This document shows positions 25,929 through 35,606 of a stretch of DNA of 64,000 bases, piece by piece. The stretch's first letter is position 1, and each line of letters begins with the position of its first letter. The stretch lies in assembly GCF_034555965.1 (NCBI RefSeq), contig NZ_JAYDCK010000002.1, forward strand, positions 153,586 to 217,585. The letters run 5' to 3'. The notes beneath the pieces are model-generated. The model was not told the origin of the DNA and ran no database searches. It worked only from the letters and a program-made list of their open reading frames with translations. Position numbers and translations under genes: made by a program. This stretch comes from Aquicoccus sp. G2-2 (GTDB taxonomy: Bacteria > Pseudomonadota > Alphaproteobacteria > Rhodobacterales > Rhodobacteraceae).

Positions 25929-26719
25929 CCGTTAACGCTCCGCCCGTAGAATCCAATCTGCTCTTGTACTGTCATGGCAACGTCGGGGCGATCGAAGAAA
26001 GAGAAGATGGCAACGATCCGGTCTTTTGGCCCCTTGACGGGAACGACCCGATGAAGCGTGTTCACGCCGCGAAAGACATTGAGTGCGCCAGCCGAGAGCG
26101 GGGCCTGTTTCACCTCCTGATCCTCGCCGCGCAGCAGTGCGGCAACGCCTTCATAGTTCGGATCATCGGCACTGCGCAGATTGGTGCGATATTCGAGTTG
26201 ACCGCCTTCGAGAGGCGCTTGCAACAGGATCGTCGTGGTGAATTCGGAGCGGTCGAAATGCCAGTTCAGGCCTTCTCCGTCTTTGGTTGACTGTACATTC
26301 ACGCGGGCCATCGGATCGACCATCGGATAGAGCCGATCCTTACCCATCGCTGCGGCGAGAAACGCCGCAAACGGTGGCCAGTCGTACAATTCGAGCACCG
26401 GATTGCCGATGATCTGATCGGCGCAAAGGGTGTGGTTCACAGTCTCGACCTCTTTCAAGGCAGGATGGTCCTGTGGCAACCCGTCTACCTCGTCCTTGAA
26501 GTAAATGTTGTGCTTGCGGGCATGGCGAAACGCCTCGGTCGCCATTGCTGGTTTTACCGCACCTGCCGCTGCTTTCGTGACGTCCGGACGCAGAAACCCC
26601 GGCAGGTCGAACATGCCATCCGCACACAACCGCTCACGGCATCGCGCGATCAGCGCGGCATAGGCATCACACTCAGGGCGGTCCAGCGGGTATGTGTCAA
26701 GATCAATCAGATGCATCAT
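25925..26719 (-). CDS. Fe(II)/2-oxoglutarate-dependent oxygenase (ArpA/BesD-like)
   Basis: A 264-residue non-haem iron oxygenase. The iron triad is HxD...H: H154 and D156 in NWHFDRSEFTTTILLQAP, and H223 in VFRGVNTLHRVVPV, with R234 (GPKDRIVAIFSF) as the likely 2-oxoglutarate anchor. The overall sequence (HARKHNIYFKDEVDGLPQDHPAL, TVNHTLCADQ) resembles a family that includes amino-acid halogenases and hydroxylases. The Asp in HxD, rather than Gly, argues for hydroxylation rather than halogenation. It is first in an operon with the MIO-less lyase-like and DddP-like genes, and is divergent from a LysR gene 96 bp away. A plausible role is hydroxylating an amino acid or betaine side chain before elimination or cleavage. 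Confidence 0.82.
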   Translation of the reverse strand: MMHLIDLDTYPLDRPECDAYAALIARCRERLCADGMFDLPGFLRPDVTKAAAGAVKPAMATEAFRHARKHNIYFKDEVDGLPQDHPALKEVETVNHTLCADQIIGNPVLELYDWPPFAAFLAAAMGKDRLYPMVDPMARVNVQSTKDGEGLNWHFDRSEFTTTILLQAPLEGGQLEYRTNLRSADDPNYEGVAALLRGEDQEVKQAPLSAGALNVFRGVNTLHRVVPVKGPKDRIVAIFSFFDRPDVAMTVQEQIGFYGRSVNG

Positions 26720-26815
26720 GGCATTGCCTCCTTAGCTCTTCCCCCTTGACGCGCAGGCTGCCTTTTTGCAACTATAGAAATTGTTGGACAGCATAAGAAT
26801 AATTGTAGGAACCTC

Positions 26816-27726
26816 ATGCGCAAACTCCCCCTCTCAACAGTCTTCGTGCCTTTGAGGCTGCAGCACGCTTCAAGAGTTTCGTATTGGCCGGAGAGGAACT
26901 CGGGGTAAGTTCGGCGGCCGTCAGCCTTCAGGTCAAGAACCTTGAGGAAAATCTGGGCAAGAAGCTCTTCCTGCGACAGGGAAACCGGATTCTGCTCACC
27001 GATGCGGGCAATGGGCTATACCCGAAAATAGGCAATGCATTGGATGAGATATCCGAGGCAGCGCAAACACTCAGACGCTTCCGGCACTCACGCCAGTTAG
27101 TGATTTCCGTGGTCGAGTCTTTTGCGGAACTCTGGCTGATGCCGCGACTTTCCCAGTTTGCGCCGGACAAGAGCGTGACGCTTGATATCCGGGTGCAGAA
27201 TGATCCGATAGACTTCGCCAAGGATGCGGTCGATTTGCGGCTCACCTATGAATCGGCCTATTACCCTGGATATCAGCAGCATGAATTGTTTACCGATGTC
27301 GTGATACCGGTGTGCAGCCCACGCTTCTGGGATGCCTATAATGATCCAGACGGCGAACTGACGAATGTTCCGCATGACAAGCTGATCCACGTCAACTGGG
27401 GGCCGGCATATTCAAGCAGTCCCGGTTGGGCAGCCTGGTTCAAGCGAGCGGGAACCCTACAGCCGGAATTGGGGGCGCCAAACCTGATCATCAGTCATCT
27501 GTCGCTCGCCGTGGATGCGGCGCGCGCCGGCCTTGGAATAGTGCTCGCGCCGCATAGGTTGGTCGAGCAGGACATCAACGCGCGAAGATTGATTGCGGCG
27601 TCGCGGATCACAGTGGAGATGGGCCGACCCTATGTCTGCATTTTTCCTGATGCGCGCGCGAGCTACACGGCGCTGCGCCTATTCCTCGATCACCTGGGCC
27701 TGACCAATATCAGCGCAACCGGGTGA
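26816..27726 (+). pseudogene. LysR (GcvA-like) regulator, frameshift near start
   Basis: From ATG 26816 the frame reads MRKLPLSTVF and then loses sense. With one more C in the run at 26827-26831 it becomes MRKLPPLNSLRAFEAAARFK, a typical GcvA-like LysR start, joined to the long downstream frame. That frame contains GEELGVSSAAVSLQVKNLEENLGKKLF, DAVDLRLTYESAYY and LAVDAARAGLGIVLAPHRLVEQD, and ends at 27726. The restored protein has ~303 residues. It is divergent from the oxygenase/lyase/DddP-like operon, with AATTGT-type direct repeats in the gap (near 26780 and 26801), so it presumably regulates that operon. Confidence 0.8.
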
Positions 27727-27960
27727 TCGGCTTCCTGGTGAAAAATGCATCGGTTGCAACCTTCCAGACTTCACCACCTGCAAAAGCGAAATTCGGACCA
27801 GCATAAGTATTATTGCCGTTGTCCATAAGCTGCATCAACGCAAGATTGATCATAAGACCGGGTGCATTTGTCACGCAATCGACAGGAAAACAAGAGCGAT
27901 CAGGTGATGTGCCCTTTGTTTGCCGGCCGTCTGCATTGAGCCGGATGCCCGGATTTGATT
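27710..27960 (-). pseudogene. Possible 3' remnant of an unrecognised gene
   Basis: The minus-strand frame downstream of ~27960 has protein-like composition (ESQSNPGIRLNADGRQTK, then SCFPVDCVTNAPGLMINLA and AGPNFAFAGGEVWKVATDAF) and ends at 27710 inside the LysR 3' end. No start codon or upstream part is identifiable, because the sequence beyond 27960 belongs to the binding-protein gene on the other strand. It may be the tail of a deleted gene. The family was not recognised. Confidence 0.3.
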
Positions 27961-27994
27961 GCGATTCTTCCAGACCAACGGGTGGGACACCGAC

Positions 27995-29614
27995 ATGAAA
28001 GATCGAAAAGTTCAAACTGACACGCAAACGCTGGACCGGTTGGCCGATGCCGCACGTGAAGGCCGCATTTCGCGCCGGTCTTTCATGCATTATTCCATGG
28101 CTGCAGGCATAGGCCTCAGCGCCGCAACTGGCCTCTGGGGAACCTCCGCAAAGGCTCAGCCCAAGCGCGGTGGCACGTTCCGCATCGCGCAGCATGACGG
28201 CAACACCGGGGATAGCCACGACCCGCGGCTCTATGCCTCCAATGCAGACGATTTGATGGCGCATACTTTCCGCGCGTTCCTTACGCAAATCAACACGGAC
28301 GGCACTTTGGGGCCTGATGTAGCGATGGAGTGGTCCGCCAACAGTGATGCGTCGGAGTGGTCGTTCAAGTTGAACCCCAAAGCGAGGTTCCACTCAGGCG
28401 GTAAGGTGACTGCCGAGGATGTCGTCGCGTCCATGAACTTCCATCGCGGCGAGAAAAGCACCTCAACCGCCAAGGCGCTCTTGAGTGATGTCATCGAGAT
28501 CGCCGCTGATGACGCTCACACCGTCACCTTCAAGATGGAGTCCGGCAATGCCGATCTACCGTGGCTGATGACGGATTATCACTTTGTTATCCTGCCTCGC
28601 AACGGTGATGGTAGCGCCAACTGGCAATCCGGCGATGGCTGCGGCCCTTACCGCTTGGTAAACTGGGAGCCGGGTATCAACGCGTCGTTTACCCGCTTCG
28701 AGGATTGGCATGGCGAGGGTGCCTACTTCGATGCCGTCGAGGTGACTTTCATTAACGACCCCAACGCGCGCCAGACCGCGCTGGTCACCGGCGATGCCGA
28801 CGCCACCAGTCTTCTCGAGAACAAGACGATGGCGATGCTGATGCGTCACCCTGAAGTTGATGTGATCAATCTGCCCTCGGCGCAGACGGTGACCTGGCCG
28901 ATGTTCTGCGATGTTGCACCGTTCGACAATGTCGATGTGCGCAACGCCATCAAATTGTCTGTTAATCGCCAGGATATGATCGACAAGATTTCCTTTGGCG
29001 CCGCCACCGTCGGCAACGATTTTCATCATTCCCCGGCAATGCCCTATTGGCCAAGCGACATACCACAGCGAGAATACGACCCGGAAAAGGCGCGCGCACT
29101 GCTGAAGAAGGCAGGAATGGAAAACCTTTCGGTCCAGATCAGCACGGCTGACTCCTTAACGACCGGCGCTGTCGATGCGGCGATCCTCTACTCCGAACAC
29201 GCCAAGGCGTCGGGGATCGATATCAAGGTCATTCGAGAACCCAATGACGGCTATTGGTCGAATGTCTGGCTGAAGAAGCCTTGGTGCATGGTCGCCTGGG
29301 CCGCCCGCCCGACACCGGACGTGATGTATAGCATCGGCTACAAGAACGACGCGCCCTGGAACGAGTCGCACTGGCAGAACGAACGGTTCAACAAACTTCT
29401 GCTGCAAGCCAAAGCCGAGCTGAACGACACCCTGCGCGCCGAAATGTACCGCGACATGGCGTTGCTGGCCCGTGATGACGGAGGCACCGTGATTCCATAT
29501 TTCCCGAACTACGTCTATGGTAAGCGCAAGAATGTCGGCACAACCGGCGCATATGCAGCCAACACAGAGATGGACGGCTATCGCGCCGCCAGTCGATGGT
29601 GGTTCGATCTCTGA
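27995..29614 (+). CDS. Peptide/nickel-type ABC transporter substrate-binding protein (SBP_bac_5), Tat-exported
   Basis: A 539-residue periplasmic binding protein of the DppA/OppA family, starting at ATG 27995 (MKDRKVQTDTQTLDRLADAA). A twin-arginine signal, GRISRRSFMHYSMAAGIGLSAATGL, lies at ~25-50, with processing expected after AKA. The mature part shows the family elements PKRGGTFRIAQHD, GCGPYRLVNWEPG, RFEDWHGEGAYFDAVEVTFINDPNARQTALVTGDADAT and FDNVDVRNAIKLSVNRQDMI. Permease and ATPase genes normally follow, but none is found in the next kilobase, so the importer is either incomplete or uses components encoded elsewhere. It lies next to the oxygenase/lyase/DddP-like operon and may deliver its substrate. 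Confidence 0.9.
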   Translation: MKDRKVQTDTQTLDRLADAAREGRISRRSFMHYSMAAGIGLSAATGLWGTSAKAQPKRGGTFRIAQHDGNTGDSHDPRLYASNADDLMAHTFRAFLTQINTDGTLGPDVAMEWSANSDASEWSFKLNPKARFHSGGKVTAEDVVASMNFHRGEKSTSTAKALLSDVIEIAADDAHTVTFKMESGNADLPWLMTDYHFVILPRNGDGSANWQSGDGCGPYRLVNWEPGINASFTRFEDWHGEGAYFDAVEVTFINDPNARQTALVTGDADATSLLENKTMAMLMRHPEVDVINLPSAQTVTWPMFCDVAPFDNVDVRNAIKLSVNRQDMIDKISFGAATVGNDFHHSPAMPYWPSDIPQREYDPEKARALLKKAGMENLSVQISTADSLTTGAVDAAILYSEHAKASGIDIKVIREPNDGYWSNVWLKKPWCMVAWAARPTPDVMYSIGYKNDAPWNESHWQNERFNKLLLQAKAELNDTLRAEMYRDMALLARDDGGTVIPYFPNYVYGKRKNVGTTGAYAANTEMDGYRAASRWWFDL

Positions 29615-30589
29615 CAGCTTTGGGTGGAGCCCCATCGCCAGGGCATACCAACCGTGACGATAGCGCCTGCCGACAGGAATACCGTTGGGGACCCGTAATG
29701 GCCAATTGCGATACGGCTCCAATCTTCGGGGCTGATGGCGATGTTTTCAAGCTGGTGGCGCTTGCGATCGCGGGACTCGCCGAAATGGCTTGGGGGCTTG
29801 GGGCCCTTGTGCGGCAATACACACGGTCCCGTGATCGAAAGCCGCAGATCATTAGGCGCACCCGGCAATCACTCTGTTTCGAGAAAGTGGTTGTGGCTGA
29901 TCGACCTCGGGAGTCTCGCTCGGGAAAAAGAATTGAGGGCAACGGGTATCGCGACTGCCACTCGATGATGCCTCGGCAGAACCCTCCCTGACTGGCGCCA
30001 GCCCGGACCGTGTATGGTCTCATCCTGAAGCTCGGCCCTTGCTGATCGCAAATGGTCCCATCGCTGGAACCTTCATCCGAGAGCGATGGGCTGAAAATCT
30101 CGGGTGTCAGGCAGGTTGCCGTAGAGCGCCCGGCGAGGCAGTTCACGGCGTACCGGGCGTAGGTCAGAAGGCACGGGGAAGGTACAGAGTTGGATCACCG
30201 AAGAGCGGACGATCAAGTTGATTGCTCTGGAAGGTTGGTTCGGGCAGGTCGCGCCCGGGCGAAGGGCGGAAAGTGTGAATTCGCTGCGAGTGCTCGGGTC
30301 ACGCCTCAGCACGGGAAAAGCGGCCATTTATAAACCGAACGGCCGGTCTTTCTGGGCAGGCAGTGCGGCGCTCATGCGGCGAATGTCGCCTTGCCGATGT
30401 TTTTCCAGATGTACGAAGCCGGTGCCACAGCACCCGCCAAACTCGTTAAACCGGGGAAAGGCAGTCTTGCGATCGCGGGACTGCCGGGTCAGTTCGTCCG
30501 GATCGGCCTCGTCGAGATGCCCCAATTGGCAAGGCTCTGGAGCACGGAGCAATCTCAATTGCTCAAGGGTGTACGACAGGATCAGATAG
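29615..30589. other. ~1 kb without recognisable genes
   Basis: The region between the binding-protein gene and the TetR gene has only short frames without family features. It is the place where transporter permease genes would be expected, so it may be a deletion scar or decayed DNA. No insertion-sequence ends or clear repeats were identified. Confidence 0.4.
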
Positions 30590-31228
30590 TCATCTCGCGA
30601 TACGTTCGAACCCTGCGGCGAGGAACGGAATGAGAAAGCGGTAGTAGGCATCGTAATCGGCGGCGCGCGAGGCACCATCTGTCAGGAGCTCGATACGCTT
30701 GTCATCCGAGACAGAGCTGTAGAGTGTAGCCAGCAAAAACTGGAAGCCGCGGACTGCGGCGTCAGGTGAGAGATCCGGCAAGGCCGTTCGGAAGCTCTTG
30801 AGAAATTCGATAGCCACTTCGTTGAAGCCAGCCGCCAACGTGCCGGCCGAATTCTCGCGCCACACCACCCTCGCCAAAAGGAGGCTATAGTTGTGCCACC
30901 CCTCGTCGCCGCCTCTCACTTTGTCGAAAAAGGGATCGACATAGGCGCGAATCAAGGGCTCGATTGCCACGTTTTTCGCGCCTACCAGTCGGGTGTAACT
31001 TGTCAAAAGTGTATGCCGTTCGCGCGACAACACGTTGGAGCGGCGCAAGATGCAGGTATTGAACAGTTCTTCCTTGGTGGCGAAGTGATAGACAATCTGG
31101 CCCACGTTCGCCCCGGCATCCTGCGCAATGGCCGAGAGGGTGACGGCACCATATCCCCTTTTGCTGAATAGCTTTTCCGCCGAATCGAGCAGCCTGTCCG
31201 GTGTGTCCACGTTGTAGGTCTGGGCCAT
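30590..31228 (-). CDS. TetR family transcriptional regulator
   Basis: A 212-residue TetR repressor. The N-terminal helix-turn-helix is clear: RLLDSAEKLFSKRGYGAVTLSAIAQDAGANVGQIVYHFATKEELF. The C-terminal domain (VIEPLIRAYVDPFF-like segment, GWHNYSLLLARVVW, FQFLLATLYSSVSDDKRIELLTDG) resembles the group with a C-terminal helical dimerisation domain typical of fatty-acid or CoA-ester sensing regulators. It is divergent from the acyl-CoA-ligase operon at 31405 with a 176-bp gap, so an acyl-CoA intermediate of that operon is the likely inducer (inference). Confidence 0.88.
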   Translation of the reverse strand: MAQTYNVDTPDRLLDSAEKLFSKRGYGAVTLSAIAQDAGANVGQIVYHFATKEELFNTCILRRSNVLSRERHTLLTSYTRLVGAKNVAIEPLIRAYVDPFFDKVRGGDEGWHNYSLLLARVVWRENSAGTLAAGFNEVAIEFLKSFRTALPDLSPDAAVRGFQFLLATLYSSVSDDKRIELLTDGASRAADYDAYYRFLIPFLAAGFERIAR

Positions 31229-31282
31229 GGTGCTCTCTCAAAACTGCACTAAATGTCTTACCGGTTTTTAGCGCAACAATTC

Positions 31283-31295
31283 GATATTGTATATC
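31283..31295. promoter_or_regulatory. Candidate TetR operator GATAT-TGT-ATATC
   Basis: A perfect 5-bp-arm palindrome in the gap between the divergent TetR gene and the CoA-ligase operon. It is short, so it is only a candidate site. Confidence 0.3.
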
Positions 31296-31404
31296 TGAAA
31301 ATGGCTGATTTACAATGAGGTCATAGCGGTCAAGGAGCCTGCCTCGTGTCATCGGAAAAACCCGTCAGATCCCTCGCAGGGATAGCGCCAATCTGGGGCC
31401 ATGC

Positions 31405-33060
31405 ATGATCGAGATGCCCGCATCCACGGACGCCAATTTCGTGCCGCTGTCGCCGTTGTCCTTTCTCAAGTTCGCGGCGCGTACCTATCCAGACCGCACG
31501 GCCTGGATCTACGAGGGGCGGCGCACAAGTTATCGCAACTTCAACGACCGATGCCGGAGACTTGCCGCAGTGTTGGTCGAGCTTGGCGTCGGCACAGGCG
31601 ATACGGTGTCTGTCATGGCGCCCAATGTGCCGGCCATGCTGGAGGCGCATTTCGCGGTGCCGATGATTGGTGCGGTGCTCAATACGATCAACACGCGGCA
31701 GGATGCGGCGCATGTGGAGTTCATCTTTCGCGCGGCGCAACCAGCGGTCGTGATCGCCGATGTTGAATTCGCAGACATCGTACGGACGGCCCTGATTTCC
31801 GCAGGCCACGATTGCCCGATGATCCGGGCCGATGACGCCGCGAAGGATCTTTCAGGTGAGAAAACACTGGATTACGAAACGACACTTGCCAAGGGCGCCT
31901 CGCGGAGCGTCGCCGCGACCTTGGAGGCCGAGACAGCTCCAATAGCGTTGAACTACACATCCGGGACGTCTGGAACACCAAAGGGCGTGCTCCATTCGCA
32001 CCGGGCGGCTTATCTCAATGCACTGGGCATCGCGCTGCTGTGGAACATGCCGACATGGCCGGTTTTTTTGTGGATCGTGCCGCTGTTCCATTGCAACGGC
32101 TGGTGCATGTCGTGGGCTGTTACCGCGCGGGCGGGCACGCATGTGCTGCAACGCAAGGTCGAGGCATCCCGGATATTTGAGGCAATCGAGGCCGAAGGCG
32201 TTACCCATCTGGCTTGCGCGCCGACCGTGTTGGGAATGCTCCTGGCCGATCCTGCGGCGGAAGGGCGGCATGGGGCACACACGGTCGAGGTGGCTACGGG
32301 TGGCGCGCCACCCAGCCGCCGATGGATCACCCGCATGAGTCAGCTTGGCTTCAACATCACCCAGCTTTACGGGATGACCGAGACGCTCAGCAATTCTGTC
32401 TATTCCGCTCCGACGGCGGATTTTGGCCGGCAGGACGAGGATGCGCGCGTGGCGCATCTCAGCCGCCAAGGCGTTGCGCAACTGGCTGTCGATGAGGTTT
32501 GCCTGCGCGATCCGCAAACCGGTGCAGCCCTGCCTCATGATGGGTGCACCACTGGCGAGGTCTGCATCCGCTCTAACACCGTAATGAGTGGGTATTTCGA
32601 TGACCCCGATGCGACGGACGCGGCGCTGAAGGGCGGTTGGCTGCATACCGGCGATCTGGGCGTGATCCATCCCGACGGCTATCTCGAACTTCTGGACAGG
32701 GCCAAGGACATCATCATTTCCGGCGGCGAGAACATCGCATCGGTCGAGGTGGAAAGAGTGCTGGCTCATCACGACGCAATCGAGGAAGTGGCCGTCGTGC
32801 CCATGCCCGATGCGAAATGGGGCGAGGTGCCATGCGCCTTCATCCGACTGAAGGCCGGTGCGACCCTGGATGCCGCAACGCTTGATGCGTGGTCTGGCGA
32901 GCGGCTGCCTGGCTTCAAGCGTCCAAAGCGATACGATTTCGTAGAGCATTTTCCCTATTCCGGAACCGGAAAAGTGCAAAAAACCGCGCTGCGCGAGATG
33001 GCTCGCCTAGCAGCTGAAGATCAAACCCAAAAGGAGACTACAAGATGCTCAACGATGTGA
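31405..33060 (+). CDS. Acyl-CoA synthetase (AMP-forming, FadD/DmdB-like)
   Basis: A 551-residue adenylate-forming ligase that activates a carboxylic acid to its CoA thioester. The P-loop is YTSGTSGTPKGVLHSH at ~188-203, followed by LYGMTETLSN (adenine-binding A5 motif), GWLHTGDLGVIHPDGYLELLDRAKDIIISGGENIASVEVE (A7/A8 hinge) and the C-terminal catalytic Lys in YSGTGKVQKTALR. The arrangement matches medium-chain or methylmercaptopropionate-type ligases. It is the first gene of a long operon; its stop overlaps the OsmC start by 16 bp. The co-encoded crotonase and AcuI-like reductase suggest a short-chain substrate such as acrylate, 3-substituted propionate or a similar acid. Confidence 0.92.
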   Translation: MIEMPASTDANFVPLSPLSFLKFAARTYPDRTAWIYEGRRTSYRNFNDRCRRLAAVLVELGVGTGDTVSVMAPNVPAMLEAHFAVPMIGAVLNTINTRQDAAHVEFIFRAAQPAVVIADVEFADIVRTALISAGHDCPMIRADDAAKDLSGEKTLDYETTLAKGASRSVAATLEAETAPIALNYTSGTSGTPKGVLHSHRAAYLNALGIALLWNMPTWPVFLWIVPLFHCNGWCMSWAVTARAGTHVLQRKVEASRIFEAIEAEGVTHLACAPTVLGMLLADPAAEGRHGAHTVEVATGGAPPSRRWITRMSQLGFNITQLYGMTETLSNSVYSAPTADFGRQDEDARVAHLSRQGVAQLAVDEVCLRDPQTGAALPHDGCTTGEVCIRSNTVMSGYFDDPDATDAALKGGWLHTGDLGVIHPDGYLELLDRAKDIIISGGENIASVEVERVLAHHDAIEEVAVVPMPDAKWGEVPCAFIRLKAGATLDAATLDAWSGERLPGFKRPKRYDFVEHFPYSGTGKVQKTALREMARLAAEDQTQKETTRCSTM

Positions 33061-33596
33061 ACATTGAGGGCCTTTTCGAGGCACGCGACGCAATCGAGGC
33101 GGATCCTGCCAAGGGCATCGCCAAATACGGCGTTGCCCTGATCTGGGACAAGGGGGTGCGCGCCACCGTCAACACGCTGCCGATGCATGTTGGTGGCGAG
33201 AAGATCGCACGCGGTTTCACCTGGGTCGTGGACGAACCGCCGCAGCTTCTGGGCGAGTCGAAAGGGCCGACGCCACAGGAATACCTGATGTCGGGCGTCG
33301 GCGCCTGCATCATGGTGGGGTTTGTCGTGCATGCGTCGGTCAAGGACGTTGCGCTGCGCTCGCTCAAGGTGACGATGACCGGTAGTCTCGATCTGGCCGG
33401 TTTCATGAACATCCGCGAGGACGCTGAGGTGAAAATGAAGGGCCTCGATTACCACATCGAGGTCGATGCTGACGCCGATGACGCGATTCTGGCCGAAATC
33501 GAGAAGGCCGCAGTCGAGTTCAGCCCCAACGCCATGACGGTCGCGCATGGCGTGCCGGTTCGCGGGCGCGTCACGCGCAAGGTGGAGGTCGCATGA
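33045..33596 (+). CDS. OsmC family protein with a single conserved Cys
   Basis: A 183-residue OsmC/Ohr-fold protein: GPTPQEYLMSGVGACIMVGFVVHASVKDVAL carries the first catalytic Cys (C88). The second, normally in a CP(V/I)-like segment, is replaced by Ser in VEFSPNAMTVAHGVPV. Typical OsmC peroxidases use both Cys residues, so this one may act as a ligand-binding or thiol-handling protein rather than a classical peroxidase. It is translationally coupled to the ligase before it and to the crotonase after it (ATGA), so it is an integral part of this pathway operon. Confidence 0.85.
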   Translation: MLNDVNIEGLFEARDAIEADPAKGIAKYGVALIWDKGVRATVNTLPMHVGGEKIARGFTWVVDEPPQLLGESKGPTPQEYLMSGVGACIMVGFVVHASVKDVALRSLKVTMTGSLDLAGFMNIREDAEVKMKGLDYHIEVDADADDAILAEIEKAAVEFSPNAMTVAHGVPVRGRVTRKVEVA

Positions 33597-34411
33597 AGAG
33601 CGAAGTCACCTCCGAGATCAGAGACAACATCGGCTGGATCACGCTGAATCGGCCAAAAAAGATCAATGCGTTGTCCGCAGAGGTTGTCGGTGCGGCGCGC
33701 GAGGCCGTCGAGGCGTTCGAGCGGGATGACGAGGTCAAGGTGATCGTGCTGACCGGGGCCAACGGGAACTTCTCGGTTGGCTACGATATCGCACAGGAGG
33801 TCGAGATGGGCATCTCGCGCCCTGAGGACTGGCATGTCGGACTGACCAACAATGTCGGTCTCAGCATGGCCGTCTGGGGCTGCAAGAAGCCGGTGATCGG
33901 CGCGGTTGACGGTTGGTGCCTTGCCGGTGCATGTGAACTGGCGATGGCCTGTGATATGATCGTTGCCACCGACCGGGCCAAGTTCGGCGAGCCAGAGATA
34001 CGCTTCGGGTCGGGGCCTGTGACGCTGCTCATGCCCTTCGTGCTGGGCCAGAAGAAGACGATGGAGCTTCTGCTGACCGGCGACACCATCGACGCGACCG
34101 AGGCCGAGCGGATCGGGATGATCAACAAGGTCGTCGCGCCCGAGGAGCTGGACGAAACGGTCCAGAAGCTGGCCGCGAAGATCGCGCTGACGCCGCTCGT
34201 CACGCTGCGGTTGACCAAGACGGCATTGACCCGCGCCTACGAGGCGATGGGTCTTCGCAACGCGGTAAACGTCAATCTCGACCTCGCCGCGACACTCAAC
34301 GCCGCCGAGGCACCGGAAAAGGCGCAGTTCGTGGAATTGGTGCGCACCGAAGGGCTGCGCAAGGCGCTGGATTACCGCGACAAGCGCTATGGCGCGCTGA
34401 CCGACAAGTGA
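33593..34411 (+). CDS. Enoyl-CoA hydratase/isomerase (crotonase)
   Basis: A 272-residue crotonase. The oxyanion-hole segment is LTGANGNFSVGYDIAQE. The two catalytic glutamates of true hydratases are both present, in LAGACELAMACDMI and in FGEPEIRFGSG. The usual Gly-rich PGAGGTQRL is replaced by GSGPVTLLMPFVLG, and the remainder (ERIGMINKVVAPEELDETVQKLA) is standard. It would hydrate, or eliminate a leaving group from, a 3-substituted acyl-CoA made by the ligase. Its start overlaps the OsmC stop. A 73-bp gap follows, then the ABC transporter genes. Confidence 0.9.
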   Translation: MKSEVTSEIRDNIGWITLNRPKKINALSAEVVGAAREAVEAFERDDEVKVIVLTGANGNFSVGYDIAQEVEMGISRPEDWHVGLTNNVGLSMAVWGCKKPVIGAVDGWCLAGACELAMACDMIVATDRAKFGEPEIRFGSGPVTLLMPFVLGQKKTMELLLTGDTIDATEAERIGMINKVVAPEELDETVQKLAAKIALTPLVTLRLTKTALTRAYEAMGLRNAVNVNLDLAATLNAAEAPEKAQFVELVRTEGLRKALDYRDKRYGALTDK

Positions 34412-34484
34412 GGGACCAAGGGGCCGCCGTCCATGTCACGGCGGCCTCCACAACGGGAAAGAAGAACGGCAAGGGAGCAATACG

Positions 34485-35606
34485 ATGATCGGCCAGGCCA
34501 TAGCCAAAACGCATGATGCAACGGGCGGGCACGGCGCCGTTCATGCGCAGGACGTCGTGAAACGCTATGGCGATTTCACCGCGCTCAAGACAATCTCACT
34601 GACCATCGGCCATAACGAATTTTTCACCCTGCTCGGCCCCTCGGGCTGTGGCAAGACGACGCTGCTGCGCATGATCGCTGGGTTCGAGAGCGTCACCGAG
34701 GGCGAGATCCTGCTTTACGGTGAAGAGATCAAGAAATTGCCAGCGCATAAGCGCCCGGTCAACACCGTGTTCCAGAACTACGCGCTGTTCCCGCACATGA
34801 CGATCCTCCAGAACGTCATGTTCGGGCTGGAAATGCGCGGCACGTCGAAATCTGATGCACGCACGAAATCGGGCGAAATGCTCGAGCTGGTGCATTTGAG
34901 CCAGTACGCCGAACGCAAGCCCTCGCAACTGTCGGGCGGCCAGCAACAGCGCGTTGCGCTGGCCCGCGCACTGGCGCCCCAGCCGAAGGTGTTGCTGCTG
35001 GATGAGCCGCTTTCGGCGCTGGACCTCAAGCTGCGCCAGGCGATGCGCGCCGAGTTGAAGGAGCTTCAACAGCAGACCGGCGTGACCTTCATCTTCGTCA
35101 CCCACGACCAGGACGAGGCGCTGACCATGTCCGACCGTATCGCCGTGATGTCGGCGGGCGAGCTTCAGCAGTTGGGCAGCCCACGCGAGATCTATGAACA
35201 GCCGCTGAACCGCTTTGTCGCCGATTTCATCGGTGAGACGAACCTGCTGGGCGCGACAATAGAGGGCATCGACGGCACGACTGCGCGATGCCGCATCGAA
35301 GGGGGCTATGCTGTGGACTGCCCCACGACAACGCGTGCCGCGGAGGGCGCGAAGGTTCATCTATCGATACGTCCCGAGCGGATTTCGCTCAAGGCAGACG
35401 GCACCACCGGAGAAGGGTTGAAGGGCATAATGCGCGACGCCGTCTATTCCGGCTCGAATTTCGAATGTGCGGTGCAACTGGAAAACGGCCCGGTTGTGAG
35501 AGTGCTGACGCCCAATTCTGGCCTCGGATTGCGTTCGGTCTTTCAGCCCGGCGCCACCGTCGAGGTGCATCTGGAGTCAGGCGCTGCGCGCCTGTTGGCT
35601 GACTGA
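34485..35606 (+). CDS. PotA-like ABC transporter ATPase
   Basis: A 373-residue ATPase of the polyamine/iron/opine importer class. Walker A LLGPSGCGKTTLLRMIAGFES, Q-loop VFQNYALFPHMT, signature LSGGQQQRVALARALAP, Walker B VLLLDEPLSALD and H-loop FVTHDQDEALTMSDRI are all intact. A C-terminal TOBE domain follows (VHLSIRPERISLK). A GGGAG ribosome site precedes ATG 34485. The stop overlaps the start of the first permease by one base (TGATGG). It forms a complete importer with the next three genes. Confidence 0.93.
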   Translation: MIGQAIAKTHDATGGHGAVHAQDVVKRYGDFTALKTISLTIGHNEFFTLLGPSGCGKTTLLRMIAGFESVTEGEILLYGEEIKKLPAHKRPVNTVFQNYALFPHMTILQNVMFGLEMRGTSKSDARTKSGEMLELVHLSQYAERKPSQLSGGQQQRVALARALAPQPKVLLLDEPLSALDLKLRQAMRAELKELQQQTGVTFIFVTHDQDEALTMSDRIAVMSAGELQQLGSPREIYEQPLNRFVADFIGETNLLGATIEGIDGTTARCRIEGGYAVDCPTTTRAAEGAKVHLSIRPERISLKADGTTGEGLKGIMRDAVYSGSNFECAVQLENGPVVRVLTPNSGLGLRSVFQPGATVEVHLESGAARLLAD

